Part shown: piece by piece, positions 44,161 to 53,145 of the stretch
Layout: each line of letters opens with the position of its first letter
Position numbering within the stretch: the first letter of the stretch is position 1
NCBI GenBank assembly: GCA_963772845.1
Contig: CAVYYW010000014.1
Span: 124,001 to 188,000, forward strand
From: CAVYYW01 sp963772845
GTDB taxonomy: Bacteria > Bacillota > Bacilli > Bacillales > Sporolactobacillaceae
DNA length: 64,000 nt
Reading direction: 5' to 3'
Notes under the pieces: model-generated
What the model saw: the letters and a program-made list of their open reading frames with translations, nothing else
What the model was told of the DNA's origin: nothing
The model's database searches: none
Made by a program: the position numbers and the translations under genes

Positions 44161-44524
44161 GATGAACGACCAAACGGGGTCGAAAAGGGGGAGAAAGGGC
44201 GTTCATAAGGTCGATGAACGACCAAACGGGGTCAAAAAGGAGGAGAAAGGGCGTTCATATGGTCGATGAACGACCAAACGGGATCAAAAAGGAGGAGAAA
44301 GGGCGTTCATATGGTCGATGAACGACCAAACGGGATCAAAAAGGAGGAGAAAGGGCGTTCATATGGTCGATGAACGACCAAACGGGGTCAAAAAGGAGGA
44401 GAAAGGGCGTTCATAAGGTCGATGAACGACCAAACGGGGTCAAAAAAGAGGAGAAAGGGCGTTCATAAGGTCGATGAACGACCAAACGGGGTCAAAAAAG
44501 AGGAGAAAGGGCGTTCATTAGGTA
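44161..44524. repeat. 52-bp tandem array, seven copies
   Basis: Seven head-to-tail units of exactly 52 bp start at 44161, 44213, 44265, 44317, 44369, 44421 and 44473. Differences are limited to a few bases. Each unit starts ATGAACGACC and ends GGGCGTTCAT, giving inverted ends. Across unit joints CGTTCAT and ATGAACG form a 7-bp stem with a 7-nt loop. There are no unique spacers, so it is not CRISPR. Function unknown. Confidence 0.92.
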
Positions 44525-44559
44525 AATAATGGGGAATCGCATATCAAGTGAGATGTGCT

Positions 44560-44800
44560 TCATAGAGGGGAAGAGGACTCTCACGGAATCGCCAGCGGAA
44601 AGCGAGCGGATTCAGCTTCTTCAGTGTATGCGAAAATGAAGACGATTCACATTCACATTTTGATTGAAGTGGAGGGAACGAGACTCTTGTGGGGAAAGCA
44701 ACTGCTGAAGACCCCGCAGGAAGTGGTCTTCTTCCGCGGAGGCTGAAGCGTCGCCCGCGGAAAGCGAGTGCCAGAAATGCAAATCAACAACTACGACGAC
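44560..44800. repeat. Intergenic repeat island 2b (inverse-orientation module)
   Basis: A long palindromic element with GACCCCGCAGGAAGTGG, CTTCCGCGGAGGCTGAAGCG and CCCGCGGAAAGCGAGTG. It is the reverse-orientation form of the CTCGCTTTCCGCGGGC modules and is a common intergenic repeat of Bacillaceae. Non-coding. Confidence 0.7.
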
Positions 44801-45098
44801 ACCGGGGGACTTTTTCAGTGGCTCCATTAGCGATCTTAGTGAGCCCCTACAGAAGCGAGGGCTTTCTGCTTTCAATGTATGGCATCTCATTTTCGTCATG
44901 CAGTGTGAAACCAAGGAGGCTGTTTTAAGTCCTGCGGAAACAGCCTTTTAAATAAATTTGAAAGCTGGTTAGTCTTTCTGTTTATTTCTTTTTAGAGGGA
45001 TTGTGATACAATAGCATAGGTTATCATCCAATTTTTACACAAGCATTTACTTACATAAATACCCTGTTATTTATTTTATAGTAGGAGTTGTCCAGCAT

Positions 45099-46721
45099 AT
45101 GGCAGGATCCTCAATTATCAGAGGAACGCTGATTTTATCTGTAGCTATATTTGTTTCAAAGTTTCTTGGTCTTTTATTTGTTATCCCATACAATGCACTA
45201 GTCGGACCTCAAGGCGTATTCTTGTATGCCGTTGCTTATATTCCTTATTCCATTATATTAAGCATTTCGACATTGGGTGTGCCTTTAGCCGTATCAAAGT
45301 TTGTTTCAAAATACAATGCTTTAGGAGATTATCGTACCGGCCGCAGACTATTCCGTTCAGGTCTTTTACTAATGTCATTAACGGGTCTGATCGGCTTTCT
45401 GGTTATGTTTATTTTTGCACCTCACATTGCACAATTATCGACTCGCGGCACGAATATGCATGGCAGTTCATTTAATGACGTTGTGCTCGTTATCAGAGTT
45501 ATCAGCCTGGCGCTGATCATTGTGCCATCAATGAGTTTAATCAGAGGCTATTTTCAAGGTTTTCAATCAATGGGACCCACGGCTATTTCTCAGGTCGTTG
45601 AGCAGGTTGTTAGAATCGTATTTATTATTCTTGGTGCCTATCTTGTCATGCGCGTTTTTCATGGGACGGCTACAACAGCAGCAGCTATGGCGACCTTTGC
45701 AGCTTTTGTGGGGGCAGTAGCGGGTTTTTATATTTTGGCAAGATATTGGGTGAGAAGAAAGCCTTATCTTGATGAAATGGTAGAGAGCAGTACTTTGGAC
45801 TCCGATATCTCATTGCCCAAAATGTATAAAGAACTGATTGCTTATGCAATCCCTTTTGTTGCTGTCGGCATTGCGATTCAATTGTACCAGCTGGTTGACC
45901 AATCAACAGTGACATATTATCTTGCAAAGTATCACCAGTACACGCAAAGTGATTTAAAGATTATTTATGGTGATTTATCAACGAATGATCAAAAATTAGT
46001 GATGATTCCTGTTTCTCTTGCAACGGCACTTGCTTTAAGCGTTGTACCATCGATGACGACTTCCTTCGCAGAGAAAAAGTATCAGGAACTGCAGCGTAAG
46101 ATAACGCAGGCATTACAGTTCGTTCTCTTTTTAACAATTCCAGCTGCTTGCGGACTTTCCATTCTTGGCTATATGGTACACGGTATGCTTTTTGGAGTCG
46201 ATGACACGATTGATATCGGCGGCAAAATTTTAAGATGGTATGCCCCAACTGCTGTATTCTTCGCCTTATTTTCAGTTACAGCTTCCATCCTGCAGGGTGT
46301 AAACCGTCAGAAGCTGACCATTTACAGTTTAATTGCAGGGATCATTTTGAAGATTGTTTTAAATCCATTTTTCATTATTTGGTTTGATAAAATCGGTGCG
46401 ATCCTGGCTACAGACATAGGCTTTGCTCTTTCCATTTTCATTAATTTATGGGCGATAAAAAAACGAACGAACTATGTCTTTCGATTTATTATCAAGCGAT
46501 TTATCTTAATTATGATTTTTTCTGCGTTTATGCTTCTAGCCATTAAACTCGTATTAATGGTTTCCGGTGGACCCGTGCCTCACCATCTTTTGCATGCCGT
46601 GGTTAGTTCGCTTGCTGGCGTGATTGTCGGGGCAATTGTGTATGGTTTCCTCAGCCTAAAAAGTGGCCTTATGAAACAGGTATTGGGCAAGCGTATTCCT
46701 TTTCTAAATCGATTTATGTAA
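45099..46721 (+). CDS. murJ: MurJ/YtgP lipid II flippase (MOP superfamily)
   Basis: A 540-residue polytopic membrane protein with about 14 hydrophobic segments, of the SpoVB/MviN-like family. It matches YtgP, the B. subtilis MurJ, which flips lipid II across the membrane for peptidoglycan synthesis. The N-terminal block RGTLILSVAIFVSKFLGLLF is typical. The ATG is 45099 behind AGGAG. It lies upstream of an RsuA-type pseudouridine synthase gene, as in B. subtilis. Confidence 0.9.
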   Translation: MAGSSIIRGTLILSVAIFVSKFLGLLFVIPYNALVGPQGVFLYAVAYIPYSIILSISTLGVPLAVSKFVSKYNALGDYRTGRRLFRSGLLLMSLTGLIGFLVMFIFAPHIAQLSTRGTNMHGSSFNDVVLVIRVISLALIIVPSMSLIRGYFQGFQSMGPTAISQVVEQVVRIVFIILGAYLVMRVFHGTATTAAAMATFAAFVGAVAGFYILARYWVRRKPYLDEMVESSTLDSDISLPKMYKELIAYAIPFVAVGIAIQLYQLVDQSTVTYYLAKYHQYTQSDLKIIYGDLSTNDQKLVMIPVSLATALALSVVPSMTTSFAEKKYQELQRKITQALQFVLFLTIPAACGLSILGYMVHGMLFGVDDTIDIGGKILRWYAPTAVFFALFSVTASILQGVNRQKLTIYSLIAGIILKIVLNPFFIIWFDKIGAILATDIGFALSIFINLWAIKKRTNYVFRFIIKRFILIMIFSAFMLLAIKLVLMVSGGPVPHHLLHAVVSSLAGVIVGAIVYGFLSLKSGLMKQVLGKRIPFLNRFM

Positions 46722-46726
46722 AAATA

Positions 46727-46754
46727 AAAAAAGCTCCTTAGCGGAGTTTTTTTT
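46727..46754. terminator. Bidirectional terminator
   Basis: An A-rich arm, CTCC, a short loop and GGAG with a T8 tail, lying between convergent murJ and the gene at 46758. Confidence 0.7.
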
Positions 46755-46757
46755 GCT

Positions 46758-47192
46758 TTACTCTTGATCTGAAAGGGCTTCTTCATACCACTTTAACTGT
46801 TTGCCGATGCCGAGTCCTTTCAATGGAACCACAAAATCGAAACCTTCTTTTTTTAGGGACGGCTCAAGAAATTTTCTGTAGATCATGCCACCGTGCAAGA
46901 ATAAATCAATTTCCTTAGGGTCCTCCAATTCAAGCAGGCTCTCAACCACTTTTTTTCCCCACGCTCTTTTTTCGTACGTGCTGAATGTTTTAATTGAACG
47001 GTCGTAAGGGGACATCATCTGGTCTGGTAATAAAAGACCATCTTTGGCATTATAAAAATAATAGCGCTTATAATGCTGCTTAGCATACTCCAGCGATTTA
47101 ATAAAAAGAGGGCTTTGATAAAATTCTGTGACTGGAGCTGATTCTTTTTTCTTAGTACGGGCAGTGGCGAGCAAGCCAACGGCAGTCCTCAT
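46758..47192 (-). CDS. DUF6884-type hypothetical protein
   Basis: A 144-residue protein with SARTKK-like ATARTKKK near the N-terminus, YYFYNAKDGLLLPDQMMSPYD and LFLHGGMIYRKFLEP. These are the features of DUF6884, proteins sometimes annotated as nucleotide-processing or YaaA-like. Function unknown. It diverges from the pseudouridine synthase gene. Confidence 0.65.
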   Translation of the reverse strand: MRTAVGLLATARTKKKESAPVTEFYQSPLFIKSLEYAKQHYKRYYFYNAKDGLLLPDQMMSPYDRSIKTFSTYEKRAWGKKVVESLLELEDPKEIDLFLHGGMIYRKFLEPSLKKEGFDFVVPLKGLGIGKQLKWYEEALSDQE

Positions 47193-47259
47193 AGTCTGTT
47201 CCTCCTGCGACTATTTTCCCTTATTATACTATGAAAATGATTTTTTGGAAGGTGTAACC

Positions 47260-47976
47260 ATGCGAATTGACAAAATACTTGCACATTTAGGATACGGTTC
47301 CCGGAAAGATATTAAAAAAATACTTAAAACGACTCATGTAGAGGTAAATGGTGTCAGAATTAAAGATACGAAGCATCAAGTGAAAATTGATGCTGATACG
47401 ATTAGTATTGACGGTGAACAGGTCATTTATAATGAACATGTTTACTTTATGCTAAATAAACCTAAAGGCGTCATCTCTGCAACGGTAGATCCAGAACATC
47501 AGACCGTTCTTGAGCTGATCCGAACAGAGGATTTTAGAAAAGACCTGTTCCCTGTAGGGAGGCTCGATAAGGATACAACTGGGCTTTTACTGATAACGAA
47601 TGATGGGGAATTGGCACACAAGCTTCTTTCACCCAAAAAACATGTCGCCAAAAAGTACTCGGCATTGATCGATGGCAACGTGACTGAAGAGGATATTGAA
47701 GCATTTCACAGTGGCGTTGTCCTTAATGATGGGTATAAGACACTGCCTGCAGAAATGACTGTATTAAATTCTGGTCAATACTCAGAGATTGAAATCATTA
47801 TTCAGGAAGGCAAGTTTCATCAGATTAAACGAATGTTTCTGGCAAGAGGCAAGAAAGTCGTTGATCTGAAAAGACTGGAGATGGGGAGTTTAATCCTAGA
47901 TCCTTCTCTTGAGAACGGACAATACCGGCCATTAACAGATAGTGAGCAAAACAGGCTTAAATCCCTAAAGGTTTGA
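47260..47976 (+). CDS. RsuA-family 16S rRNA pseudouridine synthase
   Basis: A 238-residue protein with an N-terminal S4 RNA-binding domain (MRIDKILAHLGYGSRKDIKK) and a pseudouridine synthase domain. The catalytic motif GRLDKDTTGLLLITNDG carries the active Asp. Members modify a uridine in small-subunit rRNA. ATG 47260 follows GGAAGGTG; an upstream in-frame start at 47128 lies inside the divergent gene. Confidence 0.92.
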   Translation: MRIDKILAHLGYGSRKDIKKILKTTHVEVNGVRIKDTKHQVKIDADTISIDGEQVIYNEHVYFMLNKPKGVISATVDPEHQTVLELIRTEDFRKDLFPVGRLDKDTTGLLLITNDGELAHKLLSPKKHVAKKYSALIDGNVTEEDIEAFHSGVVLNDGYKTLPAEMTVLNSGQYSEIEIIIQEGKFHQIKRMFLARGKKVVDLKRLEMGSLILDPSLENGQYRPLTDSEQNRLKSLKV

Positions 47977-48026
47977 ACAATATAGGCAGAGGGAAAAGTA
48001 TTTTAATAAAACAGGGAGGGATAATG

Positions 48027-48662
48027 ATGTTTTTATCCTATGAAGAAATGAAAAAATTTGAAATTGCTTATAAAAATGGTGAAGGTCCAAAGCATACCTT
48101 GTCTGATGTTCATGTAAATCCTGAAACTGGTGAAGTGCTAAGCTACGTTTATGCAGACGAGATCCGAGAAACAAGAGAAGGAGATACAAATTATTCAGAT
48201 CGTTCATTGGACATGGTCTCATCCACCGGGACAGGAACATCAGGCAACTTTGGCAATATCCCTCAGGCAGAAGGACTGCCGAGAACAGATAATACCAATT
48301 TTCAATATTACTTTATTAAAGCCGAGAATGTTTCCATTGAGGGGGACATGATTTATTACCAAGGCGCAATAAAGGAAGGGGAGTATACGATAGGGGATGC
48401 TGTTTCTGTCGATGGGCTTCTTAACAATGAGCTAGTGACAGAAGAAGGAAAAGAAGTCGGAAAAATTAAAGATATTTATTTGAATATTGATAAGCACCGG
48501 CTTGAAGGTGTAAAGCTTTCCGAAGGTTTCTGGCAGAAGCTTACAGGACATGGTACGAAATATCTCCCTGCTTCAGCAGTTATTAAATGGATGCCTGAAC
48601 CGGTGATCTGCAGAGACCCTGTCGAAGACTTCCTAACCGATGAACCCGAAGAAATGGATTAA
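48027..48662 (+). CDS. PRC-barrel domain protein
   Basis: A 211-residue acidic protein. The C-terminal half holds a PRC-barrel-like sheet (VGKIKDIYLNIDKHRLEGVKLSEGFW ...), while residues 50-90 are a flexible Ser/Thr/Gly-rich linker. An upstream block, VHVNPETGEVLSYVY, hints at a second beta unit. Function unknown; PRC-barrels bind RNA-processing or photosynthetic partners in other bacteria. GGGAGGG lies seven bases before the ATG. Confidence 0.7.
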   Translation: MFLSYEEMKKFEIAYKNGEGPKHTLSDVHVNPETGEVLSYVYADEIRETREGDTNYSDRSLDMVSSTGTGTSGNFGNIPQAEGLPRTDNTNFQYYFIKAENVSIEGDMIYYQGAIKEGEYTIGDAVSVDGLLNNELVTEEGKEVGKIKDIYLNIDKHRLEGVKLSEGFWQKLTGHGTKYLPASAVIKWMPEPVICRDPVEDFLTDEPEEMD

Positions 48663-48665
48663 TGT

Positions 48666-48700
48666 AAAAAAACTCCTTTGCTTTTGCAAAGGAGTTTTTT
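48666..48700 (+). terminator. Terminator of the PRC-barrel gene
   Basis: A long stem AACTCCTTTGC/GCAAAGGAGTT with TTTT after it. It may also stop the convergent ytzE gene. Confidence 0.8.
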
Positions 48701-48727
48701 ATATGAATTATATTTGCTCTCAAGATG

Positions 48728-48946
48728 TCAAGAAACCTTTACTTTTTTATCGGTTATCCTCCATTGGCCGCGGCCAGGGCTGACAACCAGCTGGTGGTAA
48801 GACAGGATGTTTAAGTCTCTTTGAATGGTGCGCTGGGTCATGTTAAATTCTTCCACTAAGTCCTGGGTCGTTACCATTCCTCTTTGACGAATGAATAAAT
48901 AGATGGCTTTGACACGATTCAGCATACGGTCAGTTGAAAGATACAA
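48728..48946 (-). CDS. ytzE: DeoR-type HTH regulator YtzE
   Basis: A 72-residue protein that is only the winged-helix part of a DeoR repressor: LNRVKAIYLFIRQRGMVTTQDL, then TQRTIQRDLNILSYH. No effector-binding domain is present. This matches B. subtilis YtzE in length. TTG 48946 is used with GGGAGTGG upstream. The palindrome at 49033-49052 lies in its own upstream region, a possible operator. Confidence 0.82.
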   Translation of the reverse strand: MYLSTDRMLNRVKAIYLFIRQRGMVTTQDLVEEFNMTQRTIQRDLNILSYHQLVVSPGRGQWRITDKKVKVS

Positions 48947-49020
48947 GAAACCACTCCCTAACGTTTAATCTAATTTAAAATAGATCAACATGCGTCATTC
49001 TTAGATGTCTAATCAAAGCT

Positions 49021-49062
49021 GTTCAAGCTGGTCTAATCTTATATAAGATTAGCTTTTTGAAC
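49021..49062. promoter_or_regulatory. Perfect palindrome between ytzE and an MFS gene
   Basis: CTAATCTTATATAAGATTAG at 49033-49052 is a perfect 20-bp palindrome. GTTCAA (49021) and TTGAAC (49057) extend it as an outer repeat. It lies in the shared 321-bp upstream region of ytzE and the MFS gene. It could be an operator or a cruciform-type element. Confidence 0.5.
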
Positions 49063-49267
49063 AATTACGAATTAAGACCAGCAAAGATTGTGAAGGGAAA
49101 TTGTGATGACTAATGCTTAATAGTTATGATAAAGTTGTATTATTAATCTGTGGCAATAAACGTTGTCAAAGCCCTGATTAAGAATAACAGCTTCTTATAC
49201 ATACCATATTACAACCCATATATAAAATGTCAAATCTTTATAACTTGAGGTTGAAAAAGAGGTTTTC

Positions 49268-50437
49268 ATGAAAGAGAAAGCAATTTTAAACAAGTTATCA
49301 TTTTATTACTTTTTTTTATTTTGCGGACTAGGCGGTATTTTTCCACTGCTCAGTCTTTATTTAAGTGAAGAATTGCATTTATCCGGTTCTCAGATTGGAA
49401 CGATCATGTCAATTGGTCCAATTGTCACGCTGCTTTTCCAGCCGCTCTGGGGAATGGTTACAGATGTTACGCAGAGACCCAAGCTGATATTGGGCCTTGT
49501 GTTACTAATAACCGGGCTCATCGCTATTCCTTATTATTTTGCTCATGGCTTTTCATCCATCGTTATTATCGCTTCTATTTTAGCTGTTTTTCAAAGTGCT
49601 ATTGTACCCATCTCTGATAGTTTAACGCTGAATTACACAGTTAAAATCAAGGCCGATTATGGAAACGTAAGACTGTGGGGAGCATTAGGTTTTGCAGCCG
49701 CCGCTTTCATAATGGGGAAATTATCAGAGTCCTTGGGCTTAGGAATCATATTTATCGGTTTGATGCTATCATTCTGGATTAGTGCTTTATTTGTAAAAAG
49801 CATGCCGCATGAAGGTGGCGCAGCATTCCGCATCGATCTCACGTCTGGCATTCGACAGCTTCTAATGATGCCAAAATTTTTATTATTTATAGCTGCTTCC
49901 TTTTTGATCTTCGGACCGATTCAGGGGAATAATGTTTATTTTGGAATTTTAATCAGCAAGGCAGGCGGAACTGTAGCAGGTGTGGGATTTGCGTTTTTAC
50001 TTGCGGCTGGAACTGAGGCACCTTTTATGAGGTTGAGCGGGCCATGGATCAGACGGTCCGGCTATTTGACAGTTACTCTGCTTGCAGCGTTAATTTCCTG
50101 TCTGAGATGGGTGTATTATGTTTTTGAACCAAGTCCCAACTGGCTTTACATTTCAACAATTGCCCAAGGCTTTTCTGTTGGCCTGTTCATTCCCTCAGCG
50201 TTGAGCTATGTTAAACAAATGGTCCCGAGTAAAATGACTGCCACAGCAGTAAGTCTCTACACGGCGGCAGGAAGCGGATTAGGAAACTGGTTCTGTGTGT
50301 TCTTCGGTGGAATTATATTGGAACAATTAAATATTAATAGTGTTTATATTTTCTACAGTGTGCTGAGTTTCATTGGGCTGGGTCTCTTGTTTGTTATTCA
50401 ATACATGGAGAAAAAAGAGCACAGACTTCAATTATAG
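49268..50437 (+). CDS. MFS transporter, LacY/NHS-like
   Basis: A 389-residue membrane protein with about twelve segments. It resembles MFS_1_like proteins (nucleoside or phenylpropionate type): GLGGIFPLLSLYLSEELHLSGSQIG near the start, then the short loop GMVTDVTQRPK after segment 2. The substrate is unknown. It shares its upstream region with ytzE. Confidence 0.78.
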   Translation: MKEKAILNKLSFYYFFLFCGLGGIFPLLSLYLSEELHLSGSQIGTIMSIGPIVTLLFQPLWGMVTDVTQRPKLILGLVLLITGLIAIPYYFAHGFSSIVIIASILAVFQSAIVPISDSLTLNYTVKIKADYGNVRLWGALGFAAAAFIMGKLSESLGLGIIFIGLMLSFWISALFVKSMPHEGGAAFRIDLTSGIRQLLMMPKFLLFIAASFLIFGPIQGNNVYFGILISKAGGTVAGVGFAFLLAAGTEAPFMRLSGPWIRRSGYLTVTLLAALISCLRWVYYVFEPSPNWLYISTIAQGFSVGLFIPSALSYVKQMVPSKMTATAVSLYTAAGSGLGNWFCVFFGGIILEQLNINSVYIFYSVLSFIGLGLLFVIQYMEKKEHRLQL

Positions 50438-50503
50438 AAAAAGAGCTGGTGTTCCATGAGCTGCCCCCACAATATGAGGCAGCCGTAGAAACCAGCTCTT
50501 TTT
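50438..50503. terminator. Bidirectional terminator
   Basis: A 13-bp stem AAAAAGAGCTGGT/ACCAGCTCTTTTT with a 40-nt partly paired loop between convergent MFS and ytkP genes. Confidence 0.8.
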
Positions 50504-50522
50504 ATAGTACATAAAGGTAAGA

Positions 50523-51452
50523 TCAGGATTGAAAAAGATCGCCTGATAGATAACGTTCACCGGTATCGTTGGTCATACACACAATGATGTCTTCCGGAGA
50601 GTAGCGTTTCGCAACTTGAACGGCTGCAAAAACAGATGCACCTGATGACGGTCCCACCAGCAGACCTTCTTCATTGGCGAGACGACGTGTTGTTTCATAG
50701 GCTTGTTCATCGGTAATCTGCATGATTTCATCAATAATTTCCATGTTAAGAATGGAAGGAATAAATCCAGGACTTGTACCGACAAGCTTATGTTTTCCCG
50801 GTTCTCCACCAGAAAGCACCGGTGACCCTGAGGGTTCAGCGACATGGATTGTCAGGTCTTTAAAGTGTTCTTTAAGCACTTCCCCAGTTCCTGTAACGGT
50901 GCCTCCTGTGCCGGCGGTTGAAACAAAAGCCTTTAACGGTTTTCCAAGCTCTTTTAAAGCTTCGATGATCTCAAGGGCGGTGGTTTTTTTATGAGCGCCA
51001 GGATTTGCACCATTTTCAAATTGCATTGGGACAAAGCTGTTAGGTACCGTTTCAGCCAGTTCTTTCGCTTTTTTAATTGCCCCAGGCATTTTTTCATCTC
51101 CAGGAGATAATACGACTTCCGCTCCGTAAGCTTTGAGAAGATTGATTCGTTCGCTTGTCATGGTATCCGGCATGACAATAATGGCCTTATAGCCTCTGGC
51201 GGCCGCATTCATGGCAAGTCCAATGCCAGTGTTCCCCGAAGTCGGTTCAATAATTGTTGAACCCGTCTTAAGAAGTCCGCGTTTCTCAGCTTCCAGAATC
51301 ATATTAAAAGCGGCACGGTCTTTGACGCTGCGGCTTGGATTGAAATATTCCAGTTTTGCATAAACCTGTGCGCCATTAGGATCGGCAAGCCGGTTAATTT
51401 TCATTAAAGGTGTATTTCCAATTAATTCAGCAATATTATTATAAACGTGCAT
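50523..51452 (-). CDS. ytkP: Cysteine synthase family protein (YtkP-like)
   Basis: A 309-residue PLP enzyme. Lys44 in SVKDRAA binds PLP, and TSGNTG at 71-76 binds the substrate carboxylate. GTGGTVTGTGEVLK binds the phosphate. The family makes cysteine from O-acetylserine and sulfide; YtkP is a cysteine-synthase-like paralogue in B. subtilis and may have another role. CysE is not next to it. Confidence 0.88.
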   Translation of the reverse strand: MHVYNNIAELIGNTPLMKINRLADPNGAQVYAKLEYFNPSRSVKDRAAFNMILEAEKRGLLKTGSTIIEPTSGNTGIGLAMNAAARGYKAIIVMPDTMTSERINLLKAYGAEVVLSPGDEKMPGAIKKAKELAETVPNSFVPMQFENGANPGAHKKTTALEIIEALKELGKPLKAFVSTAGTGGTVTGTGEVLKEHFKDLTIHVAEPSGSPVLSGGEPGKHKLVGTSPGFIPSILNMEIIDEIMQITDEQAYETTRRLANEEGLLVGPSSGASVFAAVQVAKRYSPEDIIVCMTNDTGERYLSGDLFQS

Positions 51453-51610
51453 TCAATCACTTCCTTTTCTTTCACTTGTTCACCATTAATTATAGCAAGA
51501 ATAAGCACGAATAGCATGTGTGCCGTTTGTAACTGCGAAGCCCTATATGAAAAATTTGTTTTTTTTTGCTAAAATGAAAAGATCTAGCCTACAAGAGGAC
51601 GTGAGCTTTT

Positions 51611-52180
51611 ATGATACCGCATTATTTTTTGGGCTGGCCTGTTCTTTCCCGCCAGTCTGAGAAGCTTGTTGAGAAGCAGCGCAGCATTCAGCTGTTTTCT
51701 GACTTCAGGCAAATACCGGATGAAAAGGATTTGCATGTGACCGCTGTTTTTTTAGGAGCGGTTAAGGACGATCTTCTTGAAACAATAAAAGATAATTTAA
51801 GCAGCTGGGTTCCAAATGAAGGGTCTTTTGAAGTGGTGCTAAACGAGCTGGGGATGTTCGGCAATCCTGATAGGCCAAGAGTAATTTATAATAAGGTGAG
51901 CATAGATGACAGGCTAAGGGGGCATCGTGACAGGCTTTTTAAAACACTGTCAGCATTTGGACTTTCGCTTGACCAGCGGCCATTTACTCCGCATATAACA
52001 CTTGCTAAGAGGTGGAACGGAGGGGATCAGCGTTTCGATCCGAATCGCCTTAAGGATATCGGCGCGATTGAACCCATTCACATGCCCGTTAATTCTTTAA
52101 ACCTGTATCAGGTAAATCCAGAAAAAACACCAAGGTACAGCATTCAGAGTAGCTATGTTTACAGGGGAGAGAGGAGCTGA
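51611..52180 (+). CDS. thpR: RNA 2',3'-cyclic phosphodiesterase ThpR (YtlP)
   Basis: A 189-residue 2H phosphoesterase with the two HxTx motifs LHVTAVFLG and FTPHITLAKR. The family splits 2',3'-cyclic phosphate at RNA ends and was first named 2'-5' RNA ligase. It matches YtlP. It is followed within 7 bp by the ytlQ-like gene, as in B. subtilis. Confidence 0.9.
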   Translation: MIPHYFLGWPVLSRQSEKLVEKQRSIQLFSDFRQIPDEKDLHVTAVFLGAVKDDLLETIKDNLSSWVPNEGSFEVVLNELGMFGNPDRPRVIYNKVSIDDRLRGHRDRLFKTLSAFGLSLDQRPFTPHITLAKRWNGGDQRFDPNRLKDIGAIEPIHMPVNSLNLYQVNPEKTPRYSIQSSYVYRGERS

Positions 52181-52187
52181 GGGATGA

Positions 52188-52979
52188 ATGGCACAACTAC
52201 TAAAAATAGACGATTGCTATTCCAGGTATCAGCAGGGGGTCTCTGTCTATGCCAACCGATATATTCAGTTAAAAGATAAACGCTGGACCCAGTGGGAGAA
52301 TGCTTGGGAAAATCCCGAAGGTTCGGGACCGCCATCCATCAGAAAACAAGTCAGACATGCGGCAACTAAAGAAATTCTTTATGAAAGATTCCAGCATTTT
52401 TTACTTGAACATAAAATTCTATGGGCAACGAGTACAGCTGACACGATTTCTAATGTGCAGGATAAATATCTTGAAGAGCCTTGGTTTGATTTCAGTTTGC
52501 GGAAATTCAGCGACATGGCCTTTTTATTATATAAGCCTACAATGTCCATACAGAATGGGCTGACTCAGCTAGAAACAGTTCTGATTACACCTGGAGCTGT
52601 CTGGTGTCTGAAAGGATGCTACGGCGAAAAGGAAAGTGTCTTTCAAAGTGTAAACACAAGGACGTGGCAGGAACTAACTTCAGGTGGCCGTTCAACAAGG
52701 ATGAATCCGATGATTTCCTTAAAACAGACACATCGGATTGTCAGCGCTGCTATGAAGGCAGCAAATCTTACCCTGCCAGTACATATGGGTTTGATTGTTC
52801 CGGAAAGCTATGTTGAGTTCGTCAGCTATGAGGGTGCCGCACAGGTTGTCGATAAACGGAACCTTAGCGATTGGCTATCACGCCTCGCAATGCGGCATGC
52901 TACCTTCAAGCATGAGCAATTGCGGGCAGCCGCATTCTTATTGGAAAGGACAAGCACAGTGTCACAGCAGCGATTTTAG
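52188..52979 (+). CDS. ytlQ: YtlQ-like hypothetical protein
   Basis: A 263-residue soluble protein. It matches the YtlQ position and size after ytlP; no function is known. LYERFQHFLLEHKILWATST, PWFDFSLRKFSDMAFLLYKP and VHMGLIVPESYVEFVSYEG suggest an alpha/beta nuclease-like or NERD-like fold, but no catalytic set is clear. Co-transcribed with thpR. Confidence 0.72.
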   Translation: MAQLLKIDDCYSRYQQGVSVYANRYIQLKDKRWTQWENAWENPEGSGPPSIRKQVRHAATKEILYERFQHFLLEHKILWATSTADTISNVQDKYLEEPWFDFSLRKFSDMAFLLYKPTMSIQNGLTQLETVLITPGAVWCLKGCYGEKESVFQSVNTRTWQELTSGGRSTRMNPMISLKQTHRIVSAAMKAANLTLPVHMGLIVPESYVEFVSYEGAAQVVDKRNLSDWLSRLAMRHATFKHEQLRAAAFLLERTSTVSQQRF

Positions 52980-53145
52980 ACGCACTCATCTTTAGCAGGT
53001 TTGTTTATGCTGCGAATAAAATCATTTTCTTAATCGGCAAAACGTGCTATGCTAAAAAGTGACTTTTTTCGCACGGTAATTGACTTCAATATTCAAATAG
53101 ATGATTTTGAAGCTAGATAAGGGCATTTACAAAGGGTGACAGAAT

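Noticed and set aside
44161..44524. CRISPR-like array
   Set aside because: Units are contiguous without unique spacers and no cas genes are present.
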